Assembly: GCF_001425905.1 (NCBI RefSeq)
Contig: NZ_LMDY01000017.1
Coordinates: forward strand, 218,810-282,809
Direction of reading: 5' to 3'
DNA: 64,000 nt
DNA from: Methylibium sp. Root1272
GTDB taxonomy: Bacteria > Pseudomonadota > Gammaproteobacteria > Burkholderiales > Burkholderiaceae_C
This document shows positions 33,984 through 46,140 of the stretch, piece after piece. Numbering within the stretch: position 1 is the stretch's first letter; the number at the start of each line of letters is the position of its first letter. A program made the translations under genes and the position numbers. The notes beneath the pieces are model-generated. The model was not told the DNA's origin. It worked only from the letters and a program-made list of their open reading frames with translations, and searched no databases.

Positions 33984-34648
33984 GCGATTTCCGCCCCCGC
34001 CAGTTCGATCTCGTCGTGTTCGACTGGGACGGCACGCTGTACGACTCCACTGCGCTGATCGTCAAGTGCATCCAGGCCGCCGCTGCCGACCTCGGCACCG
34101 AGGTGCCGGGCGATACCCAGGCCGCCTACGTGATCGGCATGGGCCTGCAGGAGGCGCTGCAGCACGCCGTGCCCGGTCTGGCGCGCGAGCGCTACCCCGA
34201 GCTCGGGCTGCGCTACCGCCACCACTACTTCGCGCGCCAGCACGAACTGAGCCTGTTCGCGGGCGCGCTGGACATGCTGCACGCGCTGAAGGCGCGCCAG
34301 CACTGGCTGGGCGTCGCCACCGGCAAGTCGCGCCGCGGGCTCGACGAGGCGTTGCACACCGTGCAGCTCCAGGGCCTGTTCGACGCCACCCGCACCGCCG
34401 ACGAGACCGCGTCCAAGCCGCATCCGCGCATGCTGCAGGAGCTGATGGCCGAGCTGGGCGTCGCGCCGGCCCGCACGCTGATGATCGGCGACACCACGCA
34501 CGACCTGCAACTCGCCGCCAATGCCGGCACGGCCAGCGTCGCCGTCAGCTTCGGCGCGCACGAGCCGGCGGCCTTCGAGGCTTTCGCGCCGCGCTTCGTG
34601 GCCCATTCGACGGCCGAGCTCGATGGCTGGCTGCGCGCCCATGCCTGA
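33980..34648 (+). CDS. HAD-superfamily hydrolase, phosphoglycolate-phosphatase-like
   Basis: Predicted small-molecule phosphatase of 222 residues. Motif I FDWDGTLYDST (nucleophile Asp), motif II LGVATGKSRRGL, motif III Lys in ASKPHP and motif IV MIGDTTHDLQLAANAG. A helical cap lies between I and II (HAD-IA). Substrate unknown. The start overlaps the rluC stop (ATGA), and it runs 8 nt into the Rieske gene. Confidence 0.88.
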   Translation: MSDFRPRQFDLVVFDWDGTLYDSTALIVKCIQAAAADLGTEVPGDTQAAYVIGMGLQEALQHAVPGLARERYPELGLRYRHHYFARQHELSLFAGALDMLHALKARQHWLGVATGKSRRGLDEALHTVQLQGLFDATRTADETASKPHPRMLQELMAELGVAPARTLMIGDTTHDLQLAANAGTASVAVSFGAHEPAAFEAFAPRFVAHSTAELDGWLRAHA

Positions 34649-35051
34649 ACCCGCCGATGCCGGCGCGGGCGTGCCGCTGTGTGCCTCGACCGACCTGGTC
34701 GAGGGCGGCCGGGCCATCCTGTTCGACGTGCTCGAGTACGGCCAGCCGCTGCGCGCCTTCGTGCTGCGCTTCGACGGCCGGATCGTCGCCTACCTGAACC
34801 GCTGCGCCCATGTGCCGGTCGAGATGGACTGGCAGGAGGGCGAGTTCCTCGATGGTGACCGCCGCTACATCGTCTGCTCGATCCACGGCGCCACCTACGA
34901 GCCGTCCGACGGCTATTGCATCGCCGGGCCCTGCGGCGGCGCGCGCCTCAAGGCCGTTCGCGTCGCGGAACGCGACGGCCGGGTGAGTTGGTATCCTTCC
35001 CCGGACATCCGGCCCGCGTTCGGCGCCCCTTCCATTCCGAGCATTCCATGA
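34641..35051 (+). CDS. Rieske [2Fe-2S] ferredoxin-like protein
   Basis: 136 residues with a complete Rieske cluster motif: Cys-x-His in NRCAHVP and Cys-x2-His in VCSIHGATYEP, then GPCGGARL. No membrane segment, so a soluble electron carrier or oxygenase-type subunit; the partner is not evident. It overlaps both neighbours (8 nt with the HAD gene, ATGA with sppA), and this set is common downstream of rluC in Burkholderiales. Confidence 0.9.
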   Translation: MPEPADAGAGVPLCASTDLVEGGRAILFDVLEYGQPLRAFVLRFDGRIVAYLNRCAHVPVEMDWQEGEFLDGDRRYIVCSIHGATYEPSDGYCIAGPCGGARLKAVRVAERDGRVSWYPSPDIRPAFGAPSIPSIP

Positions 35052-36055
35052 GCAGTTTCGACGATCCCGCCGAGCCCACGCTGGGCCCCGCAACGCCCGC
35101 CCGTGCGGCGGCGGCCTCCACCCCCGCGCCGACCAGCATCGACGGTCGGGTGATCGAGGAGTTCGCGCGCGATTTCCTGAAGGAGCGGCGCAGCGAGCGC
35201 CGCTGGCGCGCCGTGCGCCGGCTCGCCTGGCTGCTGGTCTTCGCGGCGATCGCCTGGGCGCTGGTCGCGCAGCAGCGCAATGCCGCCGTGCCGAGCGGGC
35301 CGCACACCGCGCTGATCGAGATCCAGGGCGAGATCGCGGCGGATGCGCTGGCGAGCGCCGAGGGCATCAACGCCGCGCTGCGCACCGCCTTCGACGACGC
35401 CGGTGCCCAGGCCGTGGTGCTGCGCATCAACTCGCCCGGCGGCAGCCCGGTGCAGGCCGGCCTCATCACCGACGAGATCCGGCGCCTGAAGGGCCTGCAT
35501 GCCGACAAGAAGGTCTACGCGGTGTGCGAGGAACTGTGCGCCTCGGCGGCCTACTACATCGCCGCGGTGGCCGACGAGATCTTCGTCGACAAGGCCTCCA
35601 TCGTCGGCTCGATCGGCGTGCTGATGGACGGCTTCGGCTTCACCGGCACGATGGACAAGCTCGGCGTCGAGCGCCGCCTCATCACCGCCGGTGACAACAA
35701 GGGCCTGCTCGATCCCTTCTCGCCGCTGAGCGAGGCCCACAAGGCCTATGCACAGGCGATGGTGAACCAGATCCACCAGCAGTTCATCAAGGTGGTGAAG
35801 GACGGGCGCGGTGCCCGCCTGAAGGAAGTGCCCGAGACCTTCTCCGGCCTGTTCTGGAGCGGCGAGTCGGCGGTGCAGCAGGGTCTGGCCGACCGGCTCG
35901 GCAGCCTCGACTACGTGGCGCGCGAGGTGGTCAAGGCCGAAGAGGTGATCGACTACACGCCCAAGGAAAACGTGGCCGAGCGCCTGGCCAAACGCTTCGG
36001 CGCGGCGGTCGGTGCCGGTGCGGCGAAGGCGCTCGCGGGCCCGTCGTTGCGCTGA
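35048..36055 (+). CDS. sppA: Signal peptide peptidase SppA, short form
   Basis: Membrane-anchored serine protease degrading cleaved signal peptides, S49 family. 335 residues with one N-terminal membrane anchor near residues 58-75 (LAWLLVFAAIAWALVA). Catalytic Ser is in CASAAYYIAA and Lys in MDKLGVERRLITAGDNK. LRINSPGGSP is the oxyanion region. It is the single-domain type rather than the 67-kDa form. Confidence 0.92.
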   Translation: MSSFDDPAEPTLGPATPARAAAASTPAPTSIDGRVIEEFARDFLKERRSERRWRAVRRLAWLLVFAAIAWALVAQQRNAAVPSGPHTALIEIQGEIAADALASAEGINAALRTAFDDAGAQAVVLRINSPGGSPVQAGLITDEIRRLKGLHADKKVYAVCEELCASAAYYIAAVADEIFVDKASIVGSIGVLMDGFGFTGTMDKLGVERRLITAGDNKGLLDPFSPLSEAHKAYAQAMVNQIHQQFIKVVKDGRGARLKEVPETFSGLFWSGESAVQQGLADRLGSLDYVAREVVKAEEVIDYTPKENVAERLAKRFGAAVGAGAAKALAGPSLR

Positions 36056-36208
36056 CGGCTGGAATTGCCCGCCTGATCGGCGCTTCGACCGGCCGGCTAT
36101 CTTTCAGAATCCTTCGTGGGCGGCTCTCGCCGCCGACCTCCGCGCAGCTGCGGACGAAGCATCGACGGAGAGCGCGTGGTGGGCCCCAGCAGGACGATAG
36201 ACGACCCG

Positions 36209-39200
36209 ATGGCAAGCGACGGTGCACCACCACCCCCGCGCGCACAGCCCGACCGGCCCGAGCGGTCGTTGGCGGCCTCGCTCGCGCTGATCGCGGTCCT
36301 GCATTTCGTGTTCGCCTACGGCGCGATCCACCTGTCGCGCCAGCCGGGCAGCGTCGCCACGCTCTGGTATGCCAACGCAGCGGCGGCCGTGGTGCTGCTG
36401 TCGCGCCGGCGCGCCGAGTGGCCGCTGCACCTGCTGGCCATGGCCGGCGCCAACGTCGCCGCCAACCTGCTCAGCGGGCACGCGCTCGGATTGAGCCTGT
36501 CCTTCCTGCTGCCCAACCTGGCGGAAGCCGGCCTGGCCGGCTGGCTGCTGCGCCGTGCCGGCCCGCCGGCGCGCTGCGTCCAGCACGTCGGATCGCTGTT
36601 GCGGGCACTGGGACTGGGTGCGGTCGTGCCCAGCCTGGTCGGCGCGACGCTGGGTGCGGCCGTGCTGTCGACGCAGTTCGAGGCGTCGTTCGGTACGCTG
36701 TGGTCGGCGTGGTTCGTCGGCACGGTCATCGGCGGGGTGACGGTGCTGCCGCTGGGCCTGCTGCTGCTGGCACGCGGCTGGCGAGCGGTGCTTGCGGCGC
36801 TGATGCCTCCCGCGGTGGCGTCCGCGGTGCTGATCTCGGTCGCGACCGCGGCGTCGGCGTCGGTGTTCTCGCACTTCCGCTACGTCTACGTGTCCGTCGC
36901 GCTGATGCTGGTGGCGGCCGTCGGTGGCTTTGCCGGCGCGGCCACCGGCGGCCTGCTGGCCTCGCTGTCGGTCGGCGTCGTCATCGCGCTCGGCCTGTTC
37001 CAGCCGGGGCCGGGCGAGGGCTGGCTGGAAACGGTGGCGTTCTACCTGCCGGTGGTGCTGACGCTGGTGCCGCCGCTGCTGCTGGCCGCCGCGCTGGAAC
37101 GCAACCGCCAGCATGTCCAGGAGATCGAGGATCGCGAGGCGCAATTCCGCACACTGTACGAGCGCACGCCGGTGATGATGCATTCGGTCGACGTCGAGCG
37201 CCGGCTGGTCGCGGTCAACGACGCCTGGCTGGCGCGCCTGGGCTACGAGCGGGCCGAGGTCCTGGGTCGTCGCTCCACCGAGTTCCTGGCCCCCGAGTCG
37301 CGCCAGCGCGCCGAGGCCTCGGTGATCCCGCGCTTCATGCAGGACGGGGCCATCCGCGACATCGACTACCAGATGCTCACCAAGACCGGCGAGGTGGTCG
37401 ATGTGCAGCTCTCCGCGATCTGGGAGACCGACGCCGAGGGCGGCCTGCTGCGCACGCTGGCGGTGCTGAAGGACGTGACCGAGCATCGTCGCGTGGCCGC
37501 GCAGCTGGCGGCCGAGCAGGAGCGCATCCAGGTCACGTTGCACTCGATCGGCGACGGCGTGGTGAGCACCGACCGTGACGGCCGCATCTCCTACCTGAAC
37601 CCGGCCGCCGAGCAGATGGTCGGCCAGACGCTGGCGCAGGCTGCCGGCCGGCCCTTCGGCGAGGTGGTCCACCTGTACGACCAGGCCAGCGGCGCGCCGC
37701 TGCCGAGCCCGGTCGAGCAATGCCTGCAGGACCGCGAGGTCTATGGCGTGCGGGAAAGCGCGGTGCTGCGCCACCCCTCGGGCCGCGACTTCGGGGTGCA
37801 GCTGTCGGTGGCTCCGATCGCCGGGCGCGATGGCAGCCTGCTGGGCGCGGTGATGGTCTGCCAGGACGTCACCGAGGCCCGCGGCCTGGCGCAGAAGATG
37901 TCCTACCTGGCCCACCACGACGGCCTGACCGGCCTGCCCAACCGCGTGCTGTTCCAGGACCGCGTGCACCAGGCCTGCCAGTCCGGACGCCGGCATGGCC
38001 GGCGTTTCGCGGTGGTCTTCATGGACCTGGATCACTTCAAGCACGTCAACGATTCGCTGGGCCACGCGGTCGGCGACGAACTGCTGAAGGCGGTGGCGCA
38101 GCGGCTCACCGGCGCGCTGCGCGCCAGCGACACCATCTGCCGTCTCGGCGGCGACGAGTTCGTGGTGCTGCTGTCCGAACTCGACGATGTCGATGTCGAT
38201 GGCGTGGCGGAGGTCGCCAAGAAGATCCTGCGGCAGGTGGCCCAGCCCTGCGTGCTGGGGGGCACCGAGGTCAACGTCGGCGCGAGCCTCGGCATCGCTC
38301 TGTTCCCCGGCGATGGCGACGACCCCGACACGCTGATGAAGCGCGCGGATGCAGCCATGTACCGGTCCAAGCGCGAGGGCCGCAACCGTTATCACTTCTT
38401 CTCGAAGGCCGTCGACGAGGCCGCCTCGGCGCGGCTGCAACTCGAGGCCGACATGCGCCGTGCGCTCGCCGCAGGCCAGTTCATCGTGCACTACCAGCCG
38501 GTGGTCGACGGCCGCACGCGCGATGCGGTCGCCGTCGAGGCGCTGGTGCGCTGGGACCGTGCGGGACTGGGCCTGCAGAGCCCGGCCGTCTTCATCCCGG
38601 TGGCCGAGGAGAGCGGCCTGATCGTCCCGCTGGGCCACTGGATCCTGCGTCAGGCCTGCGCGCAGTTGCGGGCCTGGTCGGGCACCGCGCTCGGCGGCAT
38701 CTCGATCGCGGTCAACGTCTCGCCGGTGCAACTGGCCCAGGCCGACTTCGTCGACACCGTGGCCGAGGTGCTGCGGGCCAGCGGCGTCGACGGCAGCCGG
38801 ATCGAGTTCGAGATCACCGAGTCCACGCTGATGCAGGACCCCGAGGCCACGCTGGAGATGCTGCGCCGCCTCAAGGCTCTGGGGGTGCGGATCGCGATCG
38901 ACGATTTCGGCACCGGCTACTCCAGCCTCGGCCACCTCAAGCGTTTTCCGGTCGACACGCTGAAGATCGACCGCACCTTCGTCCGCGATCTCGAGACCGA
39001 TGCCGACGACCGCGAGCTCGTCCGCGCCATCCTCGCCATGGCCCGCAGCCTGCGGCTGCACGTGGTGGCCGAGGGCGTCGAGACCGAGGCCCAGGCCGCG
39101 ATCCTGGCCTCGATGGAGTGTCCGGCCTTCCAGGGTTTCCTGTTCGCCCGGCCGGCCGACGCCGCCGCGACGGCGGCGTGGCTGCAGGCCCGGGCCGCCA

Positions 39201-39214
39201 CCATCGCGCTCTGA
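36209..39214 (+). CDS. MASE1-PAS-PAS-GGDEF-EAL cyclic-di-GMP enzyme
   Basis: Membrane protein of about 1001 residues. Residues ~20-290 are a multi-helix MASE1-like sensor; two PAS domains follow (~300-425, ~430-560). The diguanylate cyclase domain has an intact GGDEF at 647-651, and the phosphodiesterase domain has EAL at 777-779 with DDFGTGYSSL later, so both activities look possible. Start: the ATG at 36209 has no good ribosome site, whereas GTG 36176 has GGAG five bases upstream and may be the true start. It lies 16 nt from the convergent kbp stop. The sensed signal is unknown. Confidence 0.92.
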   Translation: MASDGAPPPPRAQPDRPERSLAASLALIAVLHFVFAYGAIHLSRQPGSVATLWYANAAAAVVLLSRRRAEWPLHLLAMAGANVAANLLSGHALGLSLSFLLPNLAEAGLAGWLLRRAGPPARCVQHVGSLLRALGLGAVVPSLVGATLGAAVLSTQFEASFGTLWSAWFVGTVIGGVTVLPLGLLLLARGWRAVLAALMPPAVASAVLISVATAASASVFSHFRYVYVSVALMLVAAVGGFAGAATGGLLASLSVGVVIALGLFQPGPGEGWLETVAFYLPVVLTLVPPLLLAAALERNRQHVQEIEDREAQFRTLYERTPVMMHSVDVERRLVAVNDAWLARLGYERAEVLGRRSTEFLAPESRQRAEASVIPRFMQDGAIRDIDYQMLTKTGEVVDVQLSAIWETDAEGGLLRTLAVLKDVTEHRRVAAQLAAEQERIQVTLHSIGDGVVSTDRDGRISYLNPAAEQMVGQTLAQAAGRPFGEVVHLYDQASGAPLPSPVEQCLQDREVYGVRESAVLRHPSGRDFGVQLSVAPIAGRDGSLLGAVMVCQDVTEARGLAQKMSYLAHHDGLTGLPNRVLFQDRVHQACQSGRRHGRRFAVVFMDLDHFKHVNDSLGHAVGDELLKAVAQRLTGALRASDTICRLGGDEFVVLLSELDDVDVDGVAEVAKKILRQVAQPCVLGGTEVNVGASLGIALFPGDGDDPDTLMKRADAAMYRSKREGRNRYHFFSKAVDEAASARLQLEADMRRALAAGQFIVHYQPVVDGRTRDAVAVEALVRWDRAGLGLQSPAVFIPVAEESGLIVPLGHWILRQACAQLRAWSGTALGGISIAVNVSPVQLAQADFVDTVAEVLRASGVDGSRIEFEITESTLMQDPEATLEMLRRLKALGVRIAIDDFGTGYSSLGHLKRFPVDTLKIDRTFVRDLETDADDRELVRAILAMARSLRLHVVAEGVETEAQAAILASMECPAFQGFLFARPADAAATAAWLQARAATIAL

Positions 39215-39230
39215 GAGGCGAGGAACCTCC

Positions 39231-39734
39231 TCAGGGCTGCGGCGGGATGCGCAGCACCTGGCCCGGGTAGATCTTGTCCGGATGCGTCAGCATCGGCTTG
39301 TTGGCCTCGAAGATCACCGGGTACTTGTTCGGCGTGCCGTAGTACTGCTTGGAGATCTTCGACAGGTTGTCGCCCTTCACCACGGTGTAGTACTGCGCTT
39401 CCGGGGTGGGATCGGCCACCGTCAGCTGGTCGTTGACCGCCACGACGTTCTCGACGTTGCCGCAGCACAGCAGCACCTTCTCCTTGGTGGCCTGATCGGG
39501 CGCCTGGCCCGAGACGGTGACGGTTGCGCTGGCGCCGTCGAAGCCGACGGCCAGGCCGTCGACGTTCAGGCCCTGCGCCTGGATGTAGCTCACGATGGCA
39601 TCGCCGGCGGTCTTGTTCAGACGCTCCAGGTTCTCGGGGCTGGGGGCCTGCTTCGCGGCCTCCTGCGCTGCCTTGGCCTCGCCCTTGCCGAACAGCTTTT
39701 CTCCGGCTTCCTTGATGAAACTCATCAGGCCCAT
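39231..39734 (-). CDS. kbp: BON/LysM protein, potassium-binding protein Kbp-like
   Basis: 167 residues: BON domain in the middle (GDAIVSYIQAQG; VTVSGQAPDQATKEKV) and LysM at the C-terminus (YYTVVKGDNLSKISKQYYG; PGQVLRIPPQP). The E. coli homologue YgaU/Kbp is a cytoplasmic K+ sensor of similar length and domain order. AAAGGA lies seven bases before the ATG at 39734. No signal peptide is seen. Confidence 0.88.
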   Translation of the reverse strand: MGLMSFIKEAGEKLFGKGEAKAAQEAAKQAPSPENLERLNKTAGDAIVSYIQAQGLNVDGLAVGFDGASATVTVSGQAPDQATKEKVLLCCGNVENVVAVNDQLTVADPTPEAQYYTVVKGDNLSKISKQYYGTPNKYPVIFEANKPMLTHPDKIYPGQVLRIPPQP

Positions 39735-39837
39735 GGCGTCGTCCTTTCGTGGTGGATGGAACAGAGGGAATGCCGACTCTAATCCCACCGTGGGCCGGGG
39801 CCGATGACGAAGCCCGCCAGGTTAGGGAGATCGGCCC

Positions 39838-40500
39838 TCAGGCGGTGTTCAGCAGGCCGCGGCGCTCGATGAAGCCCACCACCTCGGCCAGACCCGCGCG
39901 CGTCTTCAGGTTGGTCATCACATAGGGCCGCGAGCTCGCGTAGGCCGGCCGCATGCGCCGCGTGTCGGCCTCCATCACCGCCAGGTCGGCGCCGACGTGC
40001 GGCGCGAGATCGGTCTTGTTGATGACGAACAGGTCGCTCTTCGTGATGCCGGGACCGCCCTTGCGCGGGATCTTCTCGCCGGCGGCGACGTCGATCACGT
40101 AGATCGTCAGGTCGCTGAGCTCGGGGCTGAAGGTGGCTGCGAGGTTGTCGCCGCCCGACTCGATGAACACGATGTCGGCGTCCGGGAACTTCGCCAGCAT
40201 GCGGTCGACCGCCTCGAGATTGATCGACGCATCCTCGCGGATCGCCGTGTGCGGGCAGCCCCCGGTCTCGACGCCCATGATGCGATCGGGCTCGAGCGCG
40301 CCCGACACCGTGAGCAGGCGCTGGTCTTCCTTGGTGTAGATGTCGTTGGTCACGACCACCAGGTCCCAGCGCTCGCGCATGCTCTTGCACAGCATCTCGA
40401 CCAACGTGGTCTTGCCGGAACCGACGGGGCCGCCGACGCCCACGCGCAGCGGCGGCAGCTTCTTGGTGCGGCGGGGGATCGAATGCAGGGACGTGCTCAT
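39838..40500 (-). CDS. ureG: Urease accessory GTPase UreG
   Basis: GTPase driving nickel insertion into urease. 220 residues: a short His-bearing N-terminus, P-loop [25 protein letters not shown], the metal-relay motif [29 protein letters not shown] and [12 protein letters not shown]. It is the last gene of the ureEFG block on the minus strand. Confidence 0.97.
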   Translation of the reverse strand: MSTSLHSIPRRTKKLPPLRVGVGGPVGSGKTTLVEMLCKSMRERWDLVVVTNDIYTKEDQRLLTVSGALEPDRIMGVETGGCPHTAIREDASINLEAVDRMLAKFPDADIVFIESGGDNLAATFSPELSDLTIYVIDVAAGEKIPRKGGPGITKSDLFVINKTDLAPHVGADLAVMEADTRRMRPAYASSRPYVMTNLKTRAGLAEVVGFIERRGLLNTA

Positions 40501-40552
40501 GGCGGCGATGATGCACGAAGCGCGCCACCGGCCGCGCCGTGGCCCCGCTCGC

Positions 40553-41266
40553 TCACGAGCGGAACAGGCGTGAGTACTGCGTCTCGTGCCGGGCCGACAG
40601 CACCGCGAGCATCGGCATGAAGGCCATGCGCTCGCCGTCGCGCAGCGCGAGCGCCGCGTCCACGGTCTCAGGGATCGCCTCGACCAGCGCGCCGAGCATG
40701 CGCTGGCCCGCGCTCTGGCCCAGCGGCACCGCCTTGATCGCCGCCTGCACCATGTTCTCGGCCCAGCCGAAGGCACAGGCCAGGACCGCCTCGCGCACGC
40801 TGGCGGATGTGCCGGCGGCGGCCAGCGCGAAGGCGACCGGGTAGCTCGGCGCGGGCGGCAGCGCGAGCAGGCGCGCCAGGGCCGCCGCGTCGGTGCCCGG
40901 GCGCTGCTGTAGCCAGGCGCCGAGCGAGCGGCCCATCTGCTCGGTCTGCAGTCGCAGCTCCGCGCTCTCTCGGGTGGACAGCAGCCAGTCGTTGAGCTCG
41001 CGCACGCGCGGCGCATCGCCGCGCCGCCAGGCCGCAATGGCCTGGGCGACGACCGCCAGCTCGCCGCGGCCGAGGCCCAGCAGCAGTTGATCGAGCAGCC
41101 ACGCCTGCGCCGACGCCTCGTTGTGGACCAGCCCGGCCTCGACCGCCGCTTCCAGACCCTCGGAATAGCTGAAGCCACCCACCGGCAAGGCCGGCGAGGC
41201 CAGCCACATCAGGGCCAGCAAGGTGGCGGCGCTGGTCGGCGCGGCCGGGCGACGCACGCGCGGCAT
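40553..41266 (-). CDS. ureF: Urease accessory protein UreF
   Basis: Helical chaperone that checks UreG during urease activation. 237 residues with [17 protein letters not shown] near the N-terminus, [23 protein letters not shown] later, and the C-terminal [11 protein letters not shown]. Separated from ureE by three bases and from ureG by 52. Confidence 0.95.
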   Translation of the reverse strand: MPRVRRPAAPTSAATLLALMWLASPALPVGGFSYSEGLEAAVEAGLVHNEASAQAWLLDQLLLGLGRGELAVVAQAIAAWRRGDAPRVRELNDWLLSTRESAELRLQTEQMGRSLGAWLQQRPGTDAAALARLLALPPAPSYPVAFALAAAGTSASVREAVLACAFGWAENMVQAAIKAVPLGQSAGQRMLGALVEAIPETVDAALALRDGERMAFMPMLAVLSARHETQYSRLFRS

Positions 41267-41269
41267 CGT

Positions 41270-41902
41270 TCAGTGGTGATGGCCGTGATCGTGGTCGTGC
41301 CCGCAGCCGGGGCCGTGCACATGCGGGGCCGGTGCGGCCGCGCTGACGGCCACGCCGATCGGCCGGCCGCGCGTCGTCGCCGGCGCGGCGGGATGCGCGT
41401 GTCCGTGCGCGTGGTCGTGCCCGGCGTGCCCATGCCCATGGGCCGCCGGCTCGCCGTAGGCGCCGCTTTCGGGCTCGAAGGGTGCGAGTGCCTCGCCGAC
41501 GATCAGGTGCATGGCCCTCAGCATGTCGGCGAGCACGTGGTCGGGCTCGAACTGCAGGCGGTCGGGCTGCAGCTCGAGCGGCACATGGCGGTTGCCGAGA
41601 TGGTAGGCGGCGCGCAGCAGGTCGAAGGCCGAACCGTGCTCGCTGCAATGCGTCACCACCAGCACCGGCTGTTGCGCCGCGATCACGCGGATCAGCGAGC
41701 CGTCCTCGGCCACCAGCACGTCGCTGCCGCGCACCACGCTGCCGCGCGGCAGGAACACGCCGAGCGTGCGGCCCTGCGAATCGGTGGCGTCGAAGCGGCT
41801 CTTCTGGCGCACGTCCCAGTCGAGTTCCACCGTGGCGGCGCGCTTGAGCAGCGCGGGCGCGAGGCCTTCGCCGCGCGCGAGCAGTTTGTTGATGGTCAGC
41901 AT
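41270..41902 (-). CDS. ureE: Urease accessory metallochaperone UreE
   Basis: Nickel-binding dimer delivering Ni to the urease complex. 210 residues: N-terminal domain (LTINKLLARGEG, LPRGSVVRGSDVL), then the metal-binding domain (AYHLGNRHVPLELQ, DHVLADMLRAMH). The C-terminal ~60 residues are His-rich in two clusters (AHGHGHAGHDHAHGHAH; CGHDHDHGHHH), longer than in many UreE proteins. Start ATG 41902, divergent from the asmA-like gene 142 nt away. Confidence 0.95.
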   Translation of the reverse strand: MLTINKLLARGEGLAPALLKRAATVELDWDVRQKSRFDATDSQGRTLGVFLPRGSVVRGSDVLVAEDGSLIRVIAAQQPVLVVTHCSEHGSAFDLLRAAYHLGNRHVPLELQPDRLQFEPDHVLADMLRAMHLIVGEALAPFEPESGAYGEPAAHGHGHAGHDHAHGHAHPAAPATTRGRPIGVAVSAAAPAPHVHGPGCGHDHDHGHHH

Positions 41903-42044
41903 GGCGGGAGTATGCCCCTCGCTGCGCGCCACCGTAGGCCACGGCCTACAGCCCGACCCGCCGCCGGCCGATGGTGGCGGCGGCCCCGCCGCGTCACGCT
42001 CGGAGTTCACGCTCGGCCCGCCGGGCCCCGCGTCGCCGAGACCC

Positions 42045-44092
42045 ATGCCGTACCGATTCCCGCCCCTGCTGCGCCGCCTGGCGATCGTGTTCCTCGCGCT
42101 GGCGATCGTGCTGGCGATCGCGTGGGTCGTGCCCTGGAAGCTTAACCTGCTGCGTGGCTGGATCGGCGAGCGGGTGCAGGCGGCCACCGGCCGCACGCTG
42201 GTGATCGACGGCGATCTGTGGTGGCGCTTCGGCCGCCACGGGCGGCTCACGGTCGAGGGCCTGCGCTTCGGCAACCCGTCGTGGGCCGGGCGGGCCGAAT
42301 TCCTGCAGGCGCGCCGCGTCGAGGTCGACGTGGCGCTGTGGCCGCTGCTCCACGGGCGCATCGTGCTGCCCCGCGTGCGGGCCGAGCAGCCCGACCTGTG
42401 GCTGGAGCGGGCGCCGGACGGCCGCCGCAGCTGGCGGCTGGACCGCGAGCAGAGCGACGCGAAGCGGACCCTGCACCTGGGCAGCGTGGCGCTGGACCGT
42501 GGCGTCGTCACCTATGCCGAGACCGCACGGCGCGCCGAGGTGCGGATCGCCGTGCAGACCACGATCGACGGCGGCGGGCGCCGGCGTCTGCAAGCCGAGG
42601 CCAGCGGCCGCTGGAACGACCTGCCGGTGAAGGCGCGTGCCGAAGGCGACGAGGTGCTGCAGCTGCGCAACGAGGACCAGCCGTACGCGTTCGAACTCGA
42701 CGGTCGCATCGGCAGCACCTCGATCGTGGCGAGCGGCAGCGTGCTGCGGCCGCGCGAGCCCGAGCGCGCCGACCTGCAACTGAAGCTCGCGGGCAGCTCG
42801 CTCGGCGAATGGCACCGCATCGCCGGGGTCGGCCTGCCCGACACACCGCCCTACAAGACCGAAGGGCGGCTGCGCTTCGACGGCACGCGTTGGACCTACG
42901 AGGACTTCAAGGCCGTCGTCGGCCGCAGCGATCTCGGCGGCCGCATCGCGTTCGAGCGCCGCGCGCCGCGTCCGCTGCTGAGCGGCGAGCTGGTGTCGAG
43001 ATCGCTCGACCTGGCCGACTTCGGGCCGGTGATCGGCAAGCCGCGCGGTGCCGCCCGCGCGGCGACGGCTGGCGGCCCGGCGAAATCGACGAAGAACACG
43101 ACGAGGACAGCAACGCAGACGGCTGCCACCGCCGCGGCGACGCCGACCGTGCCCGCCGCGTCCGCCTCCGCGCCGGCGGACGGCCCGCGGCGCGTGCTGC
43201 CCCAGCAGCGCTTCGACGCCGACAAGTGGGGCACGCTCGACGCCGAGGTGCATTTCGTCGGCCAGGAGGTGCGCAACCTCGGCAGCTTCCCGATCGGGAA
43301 GCTCGACTTCCGCGTGAAGATGGACGACCGTCGCCTGACGCTCTCGCCGCTGCTGCTGCAGCTCGGCGGCGGCCGGCTCGACGGCGACCTGCGCATCGAC
43401 GGCCGCGCGCAGCCGATGGCGGCGCAGCTCGACCTGAAGCTGCGCCGCCTGCAGCTCGACACGCTGCTGCCGCAGCTGCGCAGCACGAAGAGCGCACTGG
43501 GCGCGATCAATGGCCGTCTCGTGCTTGCCGGCCAGGGCCAGTCGTTCGCCCAGATGCTGGGCAGCGCCGACGGTGAGGCGCAGCTCGCGATGGGCCGCGG
43601 GCACGTCAGCAACCTGCTGCTCGAGTTGCTGGATCTCGATGCCTACGAGGCGCTGAGTTTCCTGGTGCGTGGCGACCGCGCCGTCGAGGTGCGCTGTGCG
43701 CTGGTCGATGTGGGCTTCCAGCGCGGGCAGATGAGCACGCGCGCCGCGGTGTTCGATACCGTGGACACGGTGATCGAGGCGCGCGGCCGGGCCGACTTCA
43801 CGAACGAGCAGCTCGACCTGCGTGTCACCCCCACGGCCAAGGACCTGAGCCCGCTGAGCGCACGCGTGCCGTTCGACGTGAAGGGCCCGTTCGCGAAACC
43901 GCAGGTGTCGCCCGACAAGGCGCGGCTGTTCGCGCGCGGTGGTGGGGCGCTGCTGCTCGGACTGATCAATCCGCTCGCCGCGATCATCCCGCTGATCGAG
44001 ACCGGCCCCGGCGAGGACCGCGACTGCGCCGCTCTGATGGCGCGCGCCACGCAGGAGGGCCTGCCGACCGTGGCACCGCCGGCGCCGGCGGT

Positions 44093-44108
<16 letters not shown>
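42045..44108 (+). CDS. AsmA-family envelope protein
   Basis: 687 residues with one N-terminal membrane anchor ([18 protein letters not shown]) and a long periplasmic beta-rich region: [12 protein letters not shown] and [13 protein letters not shown] near the start and an AsmA C-terminal domain ([47 protein letters not shown]). A Thr/Ala low-complexity linker lies near residues 345-380. The family is linked to lipid transport to, or assembly of, the outer membrane. It lies on the plus strand inside the urease locus, and its 3' end overlaps ureC by 16 nt. Confidence 0.88.
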
Positions 44109-45820
<1,712 letters not shown>

Positions 45821-45821
45821 G

Positions 45822-46130
45822 TCAGAGGTTTCCTTGCACGAGGCCGCGGAAGCCGTAGACCTGGCGGTCGCCGGCGTAGTCGACCAGGTCGACCGTGCGC
45901 TGCTGGCCCGGCTCGAAGCGCACCGCGGTGCCGGAGGCGATGTTGAGTCGCATGCCGTGGGCCGCGGCGCGGTCGAATCGCAGCGCGCCGTTGGTCTCGG
46001 CGAAGTGGTAATGCGAGCCGACCTGGATCGGACGGTCGCCGCCGTTCTCCACCACCAGCGTCAGCGTGCGGCGGGCCGGATTCAGCGCGTGGTCCGGTCC
46101 ATCTGCAGGCAACAGCTCTCCAGGCGTCAT
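45822..46130 (-). CDS. ureB: Urease beta subunit
   Basis: Structural urease subunit of 102 residues, starting [11 protein letters not shown] as in the family, with [35 protein letters not shown] and [15 protein letters not shown] in pieces. GAGG lies eight bases upstream of the ATG at 46130. An ATG at 46148 would overlap ureA and add six atypical residues. Confidence 0.96.
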   Translation of the reverse strand: MTPGELLPADGPDHALNPARRTLTLVVENGGDRPIQVGSHYHFAETNGALRFDRAAAHGMRLNIASGTAVRFEPGQQRTVDLVDYAGDRQVYGFRGLVQGNL

Positions 46131-46140
46131 GTGAGCGGCC

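Noticed and set aside
36104..39061. A 985-residue minus-strand open frame opposite the GGDEF-EAL gene
   Set aside because: Shadow frame with repetitive His/Gln/Arg composition; the plus strand has intact GGDEF and EAL motifs.
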